Assembly: GCA_964417835.1 (NCBI GenBank)
Contig: CAYQJD010000008.1
Coordinates: 1-31,802, forward strand
Source: UMGS1124 sp964417835
GTDB lineage: Bacteria > Bacillota_I > Bacilli_A > RF39 > UBA660
Direction of reading: 5' to 3'
Length of the DNA stretch: 31,802 nt
Every line of letters begins with the position of its first letter. Within the stretch, counting starts at the first letter, position 1. The position numbers and the translations under genes are program-made. The notes beneath the pieces were generated by a model. It was not told where the DNA came from. It saw nothing but the letters and a program-made list of their open reading frames with translations, and did no database searches. Positions 1-7,327 of this stretch are shown here, piece after piece.

Positions 1-1
1 T

Positions 2-829
2 AAAGAAATAAATTCTATAACAAAATATATTGAAGAAATTAATAAAAAAAATTATATGCTTGCTATTGATGACATATCTGAAGACGAACTCTCAATTCTT
101 AAAAATGAAATATACAAAATAACAGTTATGTTAAAAGAAGATGCCGAGAATTCCAGAAAAGAAAAATTAGAGTTAAAAGAAACTTTGTCTAATATTTCCC
201 ACCAATTAAAAACGCCATTAACATCAATTTTAATTATTTTAGATAATTTAATTGATAATCCAAATATGAACGAAGATACAAGAGAAGATTTTATTAGAGG
301 TATAAAAAGGGAAATTATTAATATTACATTTTTGGTGCAATCAATACTAAAATTGTCAAAATTAGATACTAGTACTGTTGATTTTATTAAAAAGGATACA
401 TATCTAAAAGAGATAATTGATGAATCGATTAAAAATTTATCGATGTTATGTGACTTAAAAAACATTAAAATTGTAGCAAAATTAGATGAAAAAGCAAAAA
501 TTAAATGTGATTTAAAATGGCAAGTAGAGGCTATTACGAATATTATTAAAAATTGTATTGAACACTCTAATGAATATGATTATATTCTAATTGAAACTAC
601 TGATAATAAAGTATATTCAAAAATACTAATTAAAGATAATGGTAATGGTATTGCCAAAAAAAATTTACCCCATATTTTTGAAAGGTTTTATAAGGGTAAA
701 AATGCTACTAATGATAGTGTTGGAATAGGCTTATCACTCGCTAAATCAATAATAGAAAAAGAAAATGGAACAATAAGCGTTGAATCAAGTGATAAGGGAA
801 CAACATTTAATATTAAGTATTATAAATAA
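2..829 (+). CDS. Sensor histidine kinase, C-terminal part (5' end outside window)
   Basis: This is the cytoplasmic transmitter of a two-component sensor kinase, which autophosphorylates on histidine and passes phosphate to a response regulator. The reading frame is open to the window edge, so the sensor and membrane segments lie upstream; the first internal ATG is at 56. The H-box reads NISHQLKTPLTS, with the phospho-acceptor His in SHQLKTP. It is followed by an N-box (NIIKNCIEHS), a G1 box (KDNGNGI), an F-box (IFERFYKG) and a G2 box (GIGLSLAKSII). The segment before the H-box (ELSILKNEIYK) is typical of Firmicute kinases near VanS and the bacitracin or antimicrobial-peptide sensors. The partner regulator is presumably upstream, off the window. 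No transporter genes follow, so the signal sensed cannot be inferred. The C-terminus is complete. Confidence 0.93.
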   Translation, partial: KEINSITKYIEEINKKNYMLAIDDISEDELSILKNEIYKITVMLKEDAENSRKEKLELKETLSNISHQLKTPLTSILIILDNLIDNPNMNEDTREDFIRGIKREIINITFLVQSILKLSKLDTSTVDFIKKDTYLKEIIDESIKNLSMLCDLKNIKIVAKLDEKAKIKCDLKWQVEAITNIIKNCIEHSNEYDYILIETTDNKVYSKILIKDNGNGIAKKNLPHIFERFYKGKNATNDSVGIGLSLAKSIIEKENGTISVESSDKGTTFNIKYYK

Positions 830-838
830 TAAAATTTC

Positions 839-862
839 AACCACCAAACGAACCACCAAAAC
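839..862. repeat. Two tandem copies of a 12-bp unit
   Basis: AACCACCAAA occurs at 839-848 and again at 851-860, just after the histidine kinase stop codon. Its C-rich composition stands out from the surrounding A/T-rich DNA. Read on the minus strand it would encode a short Phe-Gly-Gly-type tail, but no start codon or longer frame supports a gene. Confidence 0.6.
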
Positions 863-919
863 ACGAGATTTTTATTTTAAAGTAATAAACTTAATTAAAA
901 TTTTACAAACTAAAACCCT

Positions 920-947
920 TTGAAAATAAAGTCTTTGTTAATATAAA
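920..947 (+). promoter_or_regulatory. Putative sigma-A promoter of a short transcript
   Basis: TTGAAA (920-925) and TATAAA (942-947) are separated by 16 bp. No start codon with a ribosome binding site follows before the terminator at 983-1016, so the transcript would be about 60 nt and non-coding. Confidence 0.4.
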
Positions 948-952
948 AAATA

Positions 953-1016
953 ACGGAGTACGTGATTTAAGTTTGCCCCGAAGAGTAGAACGATTAAAAG
1001 TTCTACTCATTTTTTT
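953..1016 (+). ncRNA. Candidate small RNA of about 60 nt (unknown family)
   Basis: The segment sits between a promoter-like site and a strong terminator and contains a C/G-rich patch (TTTGCCCCGAAG) unusual for this A/T-rich intergenic DNA. It has no evident reading frame. It does not look like a tRNA, 6S, SRP or tmRNA fragment that I recognise. It could instead be only the 3' untranslated end of the histidine kinase transcript. Confidence 0.3.
983..1016 (+). terminator. Intrinsic terminator, 9-bp perfect stem
   Basis: GAGTAGAAC (983-991) pairs perfectly with GTTCTACTC (1000-1008) around an 8-nt loop and is followed by ATTTTTTT. It would end either the histidine kinase transcript or the short RNA proposed just upstream. 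Confidence 0.85.
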
Positions 1017-1061
1017 GCTCTAAAATAAAGGCTTGTGAGTTTTTGAAAAATTAAAAAATCG

Positions 1062-1090
1062 TGTCAGATAAATTTTAAGTATGTTATAAT
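1062..1090 (+). promoter_or_regulatory. Putative sigma-A promoter upstream of the 1343 gene
   Basis: TGTCAG (1062-1067) and TATAAT (1085-1090) are 17 bp apart. If the following gap is an artefact, the untranslated leader before the ATG at 1343 would be about 90 nt. Confidence 0.5.
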
Positions 1091-1113
1091 TATAATGAGA
1101 GATAAATTGCACT

Positions 1114-1168
1114 TTTGAGGTTACAAAAATTGAGTTTATCTTAAGATTAGCAGGATATAGAACATTAA
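1114..1168 (+). repeat. 55-bp copy on the left of assembly gap 1
   Basis: These 55 bases are identical to 1269-1323 immediately after the N run. The same arrangement, with the same length, occurs at the second gap. This points to unmerged assembly overlap rather than a biological repeat. Confidence 0.9.
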
Positions 1169-1268
1169 NNNNNNNNNNNNNNNNNNNNNNNNNNNNNNNN
1201 NNNNNNNNNNNNNNNNNNNNNNNNNNNNNNNNNNNNNNNNNNNNNNNNNNNNNNNNNNNNNNNNNNNN
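1169..1268. other. Assembly gap (100 N)
   Basis: Exactly 100 N, the usual placeholder for a gap of unknown size. The flanks are identical over 55 bp, so the true sequence may simply join there with no missing bases. Confidence 0.97.
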
Positions 1269-1323
1269 TTTGAGGTTACAAAAATTGAGTTTATCTTAAG
1301 ATTAGCAGGATATAGAACATTAA
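1269..1323 (+). repeat. 55-bp copy on the right of assembly gap 1
   Basis: Exact duplicate of 1114-1168. Collapsing the two copies and the N run removes 155 bp and leaves a normal intergenic leader before the gene at 1343. Confidence 0.9.
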
Positions 1324-1342
1324 ATCTATTGTTGGAAGATAT

Positions 1343-1723
1343 ATGTTAAATAAAGATAATGAGAAAAAATGTTCTCTTTTGCCAGAAGATTTTGTTGACT
1401 TAGAAAATAAGATAATAACTTGTCATTCTGATAGTGGTAAAGATAATATTTTAAGTCTTGAATATAGTTATGGAAGAATTATTAAAGTATTAATATCTAA
1501 ATGTAAAGACTCTAAAAAGTATTATAATAATTCTGTAAGAATAAGAACAAGTGGATCAAATTATGAGTACTATTATCAAGAATTTTTAGAATTTTTTAAA
1601 AATTCAAGCTTATTAGGACAAAGTTTAAATAAACCTATTGAAAATATATTGTCACCAAAAGAAGAAAAAGAAGAATTAAAAAAATTATCTTTATTAAAAA
1701 GGTTGGCTAAAAACAGAAAATAA
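1343..1723 (+). CDS. Hypothetical protein, 126 aa
   Basis: I do not recognise this protein. It has no signal peptide or membrane segment. It is rich in Lys, Glu, Ser and Asn, with a central region of mixed beta/alpha character and a charged C-terminal helix (about residues 105-126, many Lys and Glu). Its start is supported by GGAAG five bases before the ATG. An in-frame stop lies just upstream at 1313-1315, so the frame cannot extend much further left on this side of the gap. It lies 30 bp before the Ogt-Tag fusion on the same strand and may be co-transcribed with it. No catalytic motif is visible, so no function is proposed. Confidence 0.65.
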   Translation: MLNKDNEKKCSLLPEDFVDLENKIITCHSDSGKDNILSLEYSYGRIIKVLISKCKDSKKYYNNSVRIRTSGSNYEYYYQEFLEFFKNSSLLGQSLNKPIENILSPKEEKEELKKLSLLKRLAKNRK

Positions 1724-1753
1724 TGAAATAAAAGTTCGAAGGAGTATTTTCAA

Positions 1754-2833
1754 ATGATATTTATAGCTCATTATAAGTCACCATTAGGAGATATTTTGCT
1801 TGCTGCAAAATATAATAAATTAATAGGCTTATGGATGGAAAATCAAAAAAACAATTTATCAACTTATAAGGAAAAAATACAAGTGAGTGAAAATAATGCG
1901 ATATTAAAGAAAGTAAAAAAATGGTTAGATAGATATTTTAATAACGAAAAACCAAGTATAAATGAATTAAAGTTAGAATTAAGAGGAAGTGACTTTAGGC
2001 GAAAAGTATGGAAAATATTAACAGGAATTCCATATGGGAGCGTTATTACCTATAAGGATATAGCTAAGAAAATGGCTTTCGAAAACGGCATAAAGCGAAT
2101 GTCTGCTCAAGCTGTTGGAGGCGCTGTTGGCAATAATCCTATATCAATAATTATTCCTTGTCATAGGGTTGTTGGTACTTCTGGTTACTTGACTGGTTAT
2201 TCGGGTGGATTAGAAAAGAAAAAATATTTGTTAGAGCATGAAGGAATTAATTTAAAGCAATATAAATTATCAAATAAAGAAATATTAATTAAGAAAAGAT
2301 GTAAATGGTGTAATTTGAAAAATCCACTTTATATAGAATATCATGATAAAGAGTGGGGAGTTCCAAATTTTAGTGAAGAGTATTTGTTTGAAATGTTAAT
2401 ACTTGAATCTTTTCAAGCAGGTTTATCTTGGGAATGTATATTAAATAAGAGAGAAGCATTTAAAAAAGCATATGATAATTTTAATATAGAAAAAATTTGT
2501 TTGTATGATGATGTTAAAATAAACGAATTATTAAATAATAAGAATATTATTAGAAACAGATTGAAAATAGAAGCAAGTATTAATAATTCTAAAATATTTA
2601 AAGAAATTCAAAAAGAATATAGCTCATTTTTTAATTATTTAAAAAGATTTACTGGTAATAAAATATATTATGAATTAAATAAAACTCATTCTAATTTATC
2701 AGATACTATTTCAAAAGATTTAAAAAAAAGAGGTATGAAATTTGTCGGCACTACAATTATTTATTCATATTTACAAGCAATAGGAATTATTTATGCTCAT
2801 GATTCAGATTGCTGGTTATATAAAAAAGATTAA
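1754..2833 (+). CDS. Fusion: O6-methylguanine-DNA methyltransferase + DNA-3-methyladenine glycosylase I
   Basis: Two DNA alkylation-repair proteins are joined in one 359-residue chain. Residues 1 to about 170 are an Ogt/MGMT domain, which transfers the alkyl group from O6-alkylguanine onto its own cysteine; the acceptor motif PCHRVVG has Cys136. Residues from about 180 are a Tag domain, which excises 3-methyladenine. It has the Tag opening RCKW...NPLYIEYHDKEWG and the expected zinc ligands: Cys183, His197, His349 and Cys353, with the same His-x3-Cys spacing as E. coli Tag. Combined length equals the two separate enzymes, so both domains look complete. AAGGAG lies nine bases before the ATG. 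The two activities repair different lesions made by the same methylating agents, so the fusion makes functional sense. Confidence 0.95.
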   Translation: MIFIAHYKSPLGDILLAAKYNKLIGLWMENQKNNLSTYKEKIQVSENNAILKKVKKWLDRYFNNEKPSINELKLELRGSDFRRKVWKILTGIPYGSVITYKDIAKKMAFENGIKRMSAQAVGGAVGNNPISIIIPCHRVVGTSGYLTGYSGGLEKKKYLLEHEGINLKQYKLSNKEILIKKRCKWCNLKNPLYIEYHDKEWGVPNFSEEYLFEMLILESFQAGLSWECILNKREAFKKAYDNFNIEKICLYDDVKINELLNNKNIIRNRLKIEASINNSKIFKEIQKEYSSFFNYLKRFTGNKIYYELNKTHSNLSDTISKDLKKRGMKFVGTTIIYSYLQAIGIIYAHDSDCWLYKKD

Positions 2834-2862
2834 TAGAAAATTATTAAAATGTATAAAATATG

Positions 2863-2889
2863 TTGCATATCTTAAGAGTATATTATAAT
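2863..2889 (+). promoter_or_regulatory. Putative promoter of the 2917 gene
   Basis: TTGCAT (2863-2868) and a perfect TATAAT (2884-2889) are 15 bp apart, shorter than ideal. A strong GGGGGAG ribosome site follows before the ATG at 2917. Confidence 0.45.
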
Positions 2890-2916
2890 ATATATCTTCA
2901 AAGGGGGAGTTAACTT

Positions 2917-4062
2917 ATGCGAATGCAATATTGTAATTCATTGATTGATGCATATATAAATGGAGAAGATATACCATTTTTTAATATTGAAGATTTAGAA
3001 AATGATTATATATTTATGAAACAAGTTATTGATCGTTCTAATGATAAAAAGATTTATTATTTATGTTCGGATAATTTAAAAAATAATTATGACTTTGTAA
3101 AATATTTGATAACAAAATTTAAAGATGATATTTCTTTCATATATGAAGTTTTTAACTATTTTTATAATAATACCTCTAAAAATATAGATATAAAAACTTT
3201 AGAATTACTAGTAATAATCGATAATATATTATCTAAATTAAATTTCAATTTATATGATATAGATGGAAATGATTTAAAAAAAATTATATATTTTAAACAA
3301 TTATTAGAAAGTCATTATTACTTAATAAAGCATATTATTAAAGAAGAACCCAAAATAACTGAACAAGACGGCTTAGGATTCTTTTGCATAGAATTTGGTT
3401 TTGATAATTCTAAAATAATAAGCGACTATTTTGCCAAAAGATTTTTGAACGAAATTTTTTGTATTGAAACTTCTGAATTTCAAAATAAAATGAATTTTGA
3501 AAAATTTATACATTTTAAAACTAAAACTAAACCAGATTTAAAATATAAAAACACTTTTATAATAAATATTGTAAATAGCTACTCACCATTTTTAGCAGAT
3601 TATATAAGTCTTAATTTATATTTGCTTACAGACATTATAAAAGAGTTAGAACAAGTATTAAAAAATTGGGATAAATATATATTAAATCTTAATAAAGATA
3701 GATTTGAGATTATTTTTAAGTTTGTAGATGAATATACTAATAAAAATATAGAGATATATGTTTATGATTATCTTTATATAGTTAAACAAATAATAATAAA
3801 ATTTGATTTATATAATACATATTTAAATACTATTAACGAAACAAATTTAATAGATTTTTTATCTGATAGAAATAACGAAATTGATGAAGAATTAAAAAAA
3901 TATTTAGATGAAGATGGTAAAGTAAAAAAAAGATTTGTTAATAAAATTACAAAATTAATACAAAAATTATTTAGATATGATTATTTAGATGACAATGAAA
4001 AAAATGAGTATAGTTTTAATGCTGAAATAAATAAAGTGTTAACATTTAGAAAAAAACATTAA
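2917..4062 (+). CDS. Hypothetical helical protein, 381 aa
   Basis: I do not recognise a family with confidence. The protein appears mostly alpha-helical, very rich in Ile, Asn, Lys, Asp and Tyr, with no signal peptide, no clear membrane segment and no catalytic motif. Residues about 25-65 contain a pattern (YLCSDNLKNNYDFVKYLI) that loosely resembles a DUF4116 repeat, a short unit found in proteins of unknown function; this is weak evidence. A strong GGGGGAG site lies before the ATG. It is followed after 45 bp by murL and murD2 on the same strand. A perfect TATAAT between it and murL suggests murL can be transcribed separately, so a shared cell-wall role is possible but unsupported. Confidence 0.7.
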   Translation: MRMQYCNSLIDAYINGEDIPFFNIEDLENDYIFMKQVIDRSNDKKIYYLCSDNLKNNYDFVKYLITKFKDDISFIYEVFNYFYNNTSKNIDIKTLELLVIIDNILSKLNFNLYDIDGNDLKKIIYFKQLLESHYYLIKHIIKEEPKITEQDGLGFFCIEFGFDNSKIISDYFAKRFLNEIFCIETSEFQNKMNFEKFIHFKTKTKPDLKYKNTFIINIVNSYSPFLADYISLNLYLLTDIIKELEQVLKNWDKYILNLNKDRFEIIFKFVDEYTNKNIEIYVYDYLYIVKQIIIKFDLYNTYLNTINETNLIDFLSDRNNEIDEELKKYLDEDGKVKKRFVNKITKLIQKLFRYDYLDDNEKNEYSFNAEINKVLTFRKKH

Positions 4063-4087
4063 TAACATTTTATAAATATTGTATAAT
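4059..4087 (+). promoter_or_regulatory. Putative promoter of murL-murD2
   Basis: A perfect TATAAT (4082-4087) lies 20 bp before the murL start. A weak TTAATA (4059-4064) sits 17 bp upstream and overlaps the stop codon of the preceding gene. Confidence 0.45.
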
Positions 4088-4107
4088 TAAATAAAGGAGG
4101 CATTAAC

Positions 4108-5445
4108 TTGGAAATATATAATAAATTAAGCAATGAATATGATACTTTTATATATGAAGGTTTTAATATTATTGAAGAAACGGATTACTTAAAAATAATA
4201 TATGATTTTAATGTCCCTAACTTAACACGTTTTTATCCTACATTAAAATTAAATAAATTTGAAATTAATGAATTTACAGAACATATAATTTTTCATATAG
4301 GTTTAATTGAACTTATTAGTTATTGGAAAGCAACGTGTAGTAAAAATGTAATAATTAAAGCTGGATACATAACTCAAGAACAAATTAATTGGTTTAAAAA
4401 ATTATATTATAATGGATTAGGAGAATTATTTTATAGAAACAATATTACTATTGATTATGAAAATTTTATGAATATTAAATGCCTTGCAGAAAAAAAGAAG
4501 ATAGAAATTCCAGATTTTAAAGGTACAGGCAACTTAATTCCAGTTGGTGGCGGAAAAGATTCGAATGTAACTTTGGAAATATTAAAGAATAGTTTTGAGA
4601 ACAATAATATTTTTATAATTAATCCAAAGGATGTAACTTTATCATGTGCAAAAGTTGCTGGTTATCCACAAGAAAAAATTTTTACTGTAGAAAGAACTAT
4701 TGATAAAAATTTGCTAGAGTTAAATAAAAAAGGATTTATAAACGGACATACTCCTTTTAGCGCTTTGGTAGCTTTTACATCTTTTCTTTTAGCATATATA
4801 AATAACAAAAAATATATTATTTTATCTAATGAATCAAGTTCAAATGAAGCTAATGTTATTAATACCAAAATAAATCATCAGTATTCAAAATCTTATGAAT
4901 TTGAAAACGATTTTAATAATTATATAAATAAATATTTTAAGATAGATGTCAAATATTTTAGTTTATTAAGACCTCTTAATGAATATCAAATAGGATTAAT
5001 GTTTTCTAATTATAAAAAATATCATAAAGTTTTTAGAAGTTGTAATGTTGGAAGTAAAACAATTCCTTGGGAATGGTGTTGTAATTGTTCAAAATGTTTA
5101 TTTGTATATATAATGCTAAGTCCATTTCTATATAAAGACAAATTAATAAACATATTTGGTGAAGATTTATTTGAAAAAAAAGAATTGTTAAATACTTTTA
5201 TAGACCTTATAGGATTTGGAAAAAATAAACCATTCGATTGTGTAGGCACTTATCAAGAAGTAAGATATGCTTTATCAAAAGTTATAAATCAAATAGACAA
5301 TTTACCTTATTTATTGAAATTTTATAAAGATAATTATGAATTAGAGAATATGTGTCTTGATCTTGAACACAGCTATAATAAAGAAAATAATTTAGAAGAA
5401 TCATTTGAAATTTTATTAAAAGAGGAGCTAAATAAATATGTTTAA
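4108..5445 (+). CDS. murL: MurL-like UDP-MurNAc-L-Ala-L-Glu epimerase
   Basis: MurL acts after MurD2 in an alternative peptidoglycan route: it inverts the L-Glu of UDP-MurNAc-L-Ala-L-Glu to D-Glu in an ATP-dependent reaction, replacing glutamate racemase as the D-Glu source. The 445-residue length fits. The key motif is PVGGGKDS (GGGKDS at residues 147-152), a PP-loop type ATP-binding signature. A cysteine cluster follows: Cys312, then WCCNCSKC with Cys324, 325, 327 and 330, a plausible metal site. The start is TTG, supported by AGGAGG; no ATG is well placed. The gene overlaps the next by 8 bp, and that gene is a Mur ligase with a MurD2-like active site. This pairing is the best evidence for the call, since other PP-loop enzymes share GGKDS. 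The identification is by motif and context, not by alignment. Confidence 0.82.
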   Translation: MEIYNKLSNEYDTFIYEGFNIIEETDYLKIIYDFNVPNLTRFYPTLKLNKFEINEFTEHIIFHIGLIELISYWKATCSKNVIIKAGYITQEQINWFKKLYYNGLGELFYRNNITIDYENFMNIKCLAEKKKIEIPDFKGTGNLIPVGGGKDSNVTLEILKNSFENNNIFIINPKDVTLSCAKVAGYPQEKIFTVERTIDKNLLELNKKGFINGHTPFSALVAFTSFLLAYINNKKYIILSNESSSNEANVINTKINHQYSKSYEFENDFNNYINKYFKIDVKYFSLLRPLNEYQIGLMFSNYKKYHKVFRSCNVGSKTIPWEWCCNCSKCLFVYIMLSPFLYKDKLINIFGEDLFEKKELLNTFIDLIGFGKNKPFDCVGTYQEVRYALSKVINQIDNLPYLLKFYKDNYELENMCLDLEHSYNKENNLEESFEILLKEELNKYV

Positions 5446-6772
5446 AAAAATTATAGATAAAATAGAAGGTAAGAGTATTGCTATTCTTGGTTTTGGTAAA
5501 GAAGGACAATCAACTTATAATTTTATAAGAAAATATTTACCTATGCAATTAATTACTATTGTAGATAAAAATACTAAAATATATAATGACCAATCTTTAA
5601 ATAAAGATAGATTAACTTCTTTAGTAGCGGGTGATAATTATTTAGATAATATTAATAGTTATGATATTATCTTTAAATCTCCTGGAGTAAAAATTCCAGA
5701 AAATATTTTAGAAAAATTAGATAAAAAAATAACTTCTCAAATGGAATTAACATTAGAATTATTTAAAAGCCAGATAATAGGAATAACAGGTACAAAAGGT
5801 AAAAGTACTACTTCTAGTTTGATTTACGAAATAATAAAGTTTCAAAATAACAACTGTTATTTGCTAGGAAATATAGGTGTGCCTATATTTGACTATGTTG
5901 ATAAATTTGATGAGAAAAGTATATTAGTAATTGAGATGTCTTGTTTGCAGTTAGAAACAGTTAAATTTTCTCCTCATATAAGCATTATTCTCAATTTATT
6001 TGAAGAACACTTGGATTATTTTAAGACTAAAGAAAAATATTTTTTATCTAAAATAAATATATGTAAATATCAAAATAATGACGATTATTTATTATATATA
6101 TCTCAAAATAAAACGTTAAATTATTATATTAACAATACCGAATTAGAATCTATTTTAATAGATATAAATAACGAATTTAATTTTGATGGAAATTATATAT
6201 TATATAATAATAAGAAAATTTATAATACAGATAACAAAAGATTGTTAATAGGGGAACATAATTTAATTAATATTTTATTCGCTTTAAGAGTATCGTTGCT
6301 TCTAAAGTTGGATATAAATAAAACAATAGAAACTATAAATAATTTTAAACCATTGCAAAATAGAATGGAATTTATAGGAGAATATAATGGAGTAAAATAT
6401 TATAATGACACTATTGCAACTATACCAGAAGCAACAATTAATTGTATTAATACTTTGAAAAATGTAGATACAATAATTTTTGGTGGTATGGATAGAGGAA
6501 TAGATTATAGTCCTCTGATAAATTTTTTTAACAATTGTAATATAAGAAATTTTATATGTATGCCAGAAACGGGGCATAGTATAGCAAAAAAAATTGCCAA
6601 TAAAAATAAAAATATTTATTTAGTTGAAACTTTAGATGAAGCAGTAAAAAAAGCCAAAGAAGTTACTAAAAATATTTGTGTTTTATCACCTGCGGCGCCA
6701 AGTTATAATTCTTTTAAAAATTTTGAAGAAAAGGGTAATAGATTTAAAGAATTAGTTAAAAATAACGATTAA
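5438..6772 (+). CDS. murD2: MurD2-type UDP-MurNAc-L-Ala--L-Glu ligase
   Basis: This cytoplasmic ligase adds glutamate to UDP-MurNAc-L-Ala using ATP. The three Mur ligase domains are present in 444 residues: an N-terminal Rossmann-like part (SIAILGFGKEGQS), a central ATPase with P-loop GITGTKGKSTT (residues 115-125) and the EEHLDYF motif, and a C-terminal domain ending with LSPAAPSYNSFKNFEEKG. Ordinary MurD, which takes D-Glu, has DSKATN; here the place reads NDTIATIP (from residue 323), so the Lys is Ile326. This fits MurD2, which uses L-Glu and works with MurL. The start overlaps the end of murL by 8 bp, with GAGG upstream, suggesting translational coupling. L-Glu specificity is inferred from the active site and neighbour. 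If a canonical murD exists elsewhere, this would be a second copy. Confidence 0.87.
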   Translation: MFKKIIDKIEGKSIAILGFGKEGQSTYNFIRKYLPMQLITIVDKNTKIYNDQSLNKDRLTSLVAGDNYLDNINSYDIIFKSPGVKIPENILEKLDKKITSQMELTLELFKSQIIGITGTKGKSTTSSLIYEIIKFQNNNCYLLGNIGVPIFDYVDKFDEKSILVIEMSCLQLETVKFSPHISIILNLFEEHLDYFKTKEKYFLSKINICKYQNNDDYLLYISQNKTLNYYINNTELESILIDINNEFNFDGNYILYNNKKIYNTDNKRLLIGEHNLINILFALRVSLLLKLDINKTIETINNFKPLQNRMEFIGEYNGVKYYNDTIATIPEATINCINTLKNVDTIIFGGMDRGIDYSPLINFFNNCNIRNFICMPETGHSIAKKIANKNKNIYLVETLDEAVKKAKEVTKNICVLSPAAPSYNSFKNFEEKGNRFKELVKNND

Positions 6773-6835
6773 TTAATACTCTATTTATAGTATAATTTAG
6801 TGAATTTAAAAAATACTATTAATGGAGGATTTTTT

Positions 6836-7273
6836 ATGGACGAAAATAAGGAACTAATAACATATTTATATCAAGATATAGATATGGCATTAAATAATTT
6901 GACATTATTAATAAAAAAAATTAATAAAAAAGATAATAAAATAAAAAAAACAATTGAAGAAGTTATAAAAGGGTATGAAGAACAATTGAAAAATGTGAAA
7001 AAATATGTTAAAGATTTTAATTATACTATTGAACCTAAACCATTAATTAGCAAATTTGGAGCATATTTTGGTATTAACTTTGAAATTATGAAAGATAATA
7101 GTGATGCAAGAATTGCAGATATGTTAATACAAGGATTTACAATGGGTGTTTTAAATATTAGTAAAAAAATAAAACTGTTTGAAAAAACAGCAGATAAAAA
7201 TATCTTAGCATTATCTACTAGCTTTAAAGAGTTTCAGCAAGAAGAGATAGAATTATTAAAAGAGTATTTATAA
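6836..7273 (+). CDS. Small helical protein of unknown function, 145 aa
   Basis: The protein looks like a four-helix bundle: long amphipathic helices with many Lys, Glu and Ile, no signal peptide and no membrane segment. The layout loosely recalls ferritin-like or DUF2383-type bundles, but I see no clear di-iron ligand set (no paired ExxH), so metal binding is not claimed. The segment DNSDARIADMLIQGFTMGV is probably the family core. The start chosen is the ATG at 6836, preceded by GGAGG six bases away; an ATG at 6800 in the same frame lies before that site and is unlikely. A perfect TATAAT is at 6791-6796 without a good -35. The dusB gene follows, apparently with its own promoter. Confidence 0.75.
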   Translation: MDENKELITYLYQDIDMALNNLTLLIKKINKKDNKIKKTIEEVIKGYEEQLKNVKKYVKDFNYTIEPKPLISKFGAYFGINFEIMKDNSDARIADMLIQGFTMGVLNISKKIKLFEKTADKNILALSTSFKEFQQEEIELLKEYL

Positions 7274-7276
7274 AGT

Positions 7277-7305
7277 TTGATAATTCTTTTTTTATATGTT
7301 AAACT
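7277..7305 (+). promoter_or_regulatory. Putative promoter of dusB
   Basis: TTGATA (7277-7282) and TAAACT (7300-7305) are 17 bp apart, just after the preceding stop codon. This would give a leader of about 15 nt before the ATG at 7328. Confidence 0.45.
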
Positions 7306-7327
7306 ATCTTTAAATTTGAGGAATTTT

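Larger units (their letters stand above)
830..1342. other. Intergenic region with possible sRNA unit and assembly gap
   Basis: No convincing gene is seen here. The region holds a 12-bp tandem repeat (839-862), a promoter-like site followed closely by a strong intrinsic terminator (920-1016), a second promoter-like site (1062-1090) and a 100-N gap (1169-1268) with the same 55 bp on both sides. A short open frame spans the post-gap 55-mer and ends at 1349, overlapping the next start codon. It has no start codon in the visible sequence. Confidence 0.6.
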
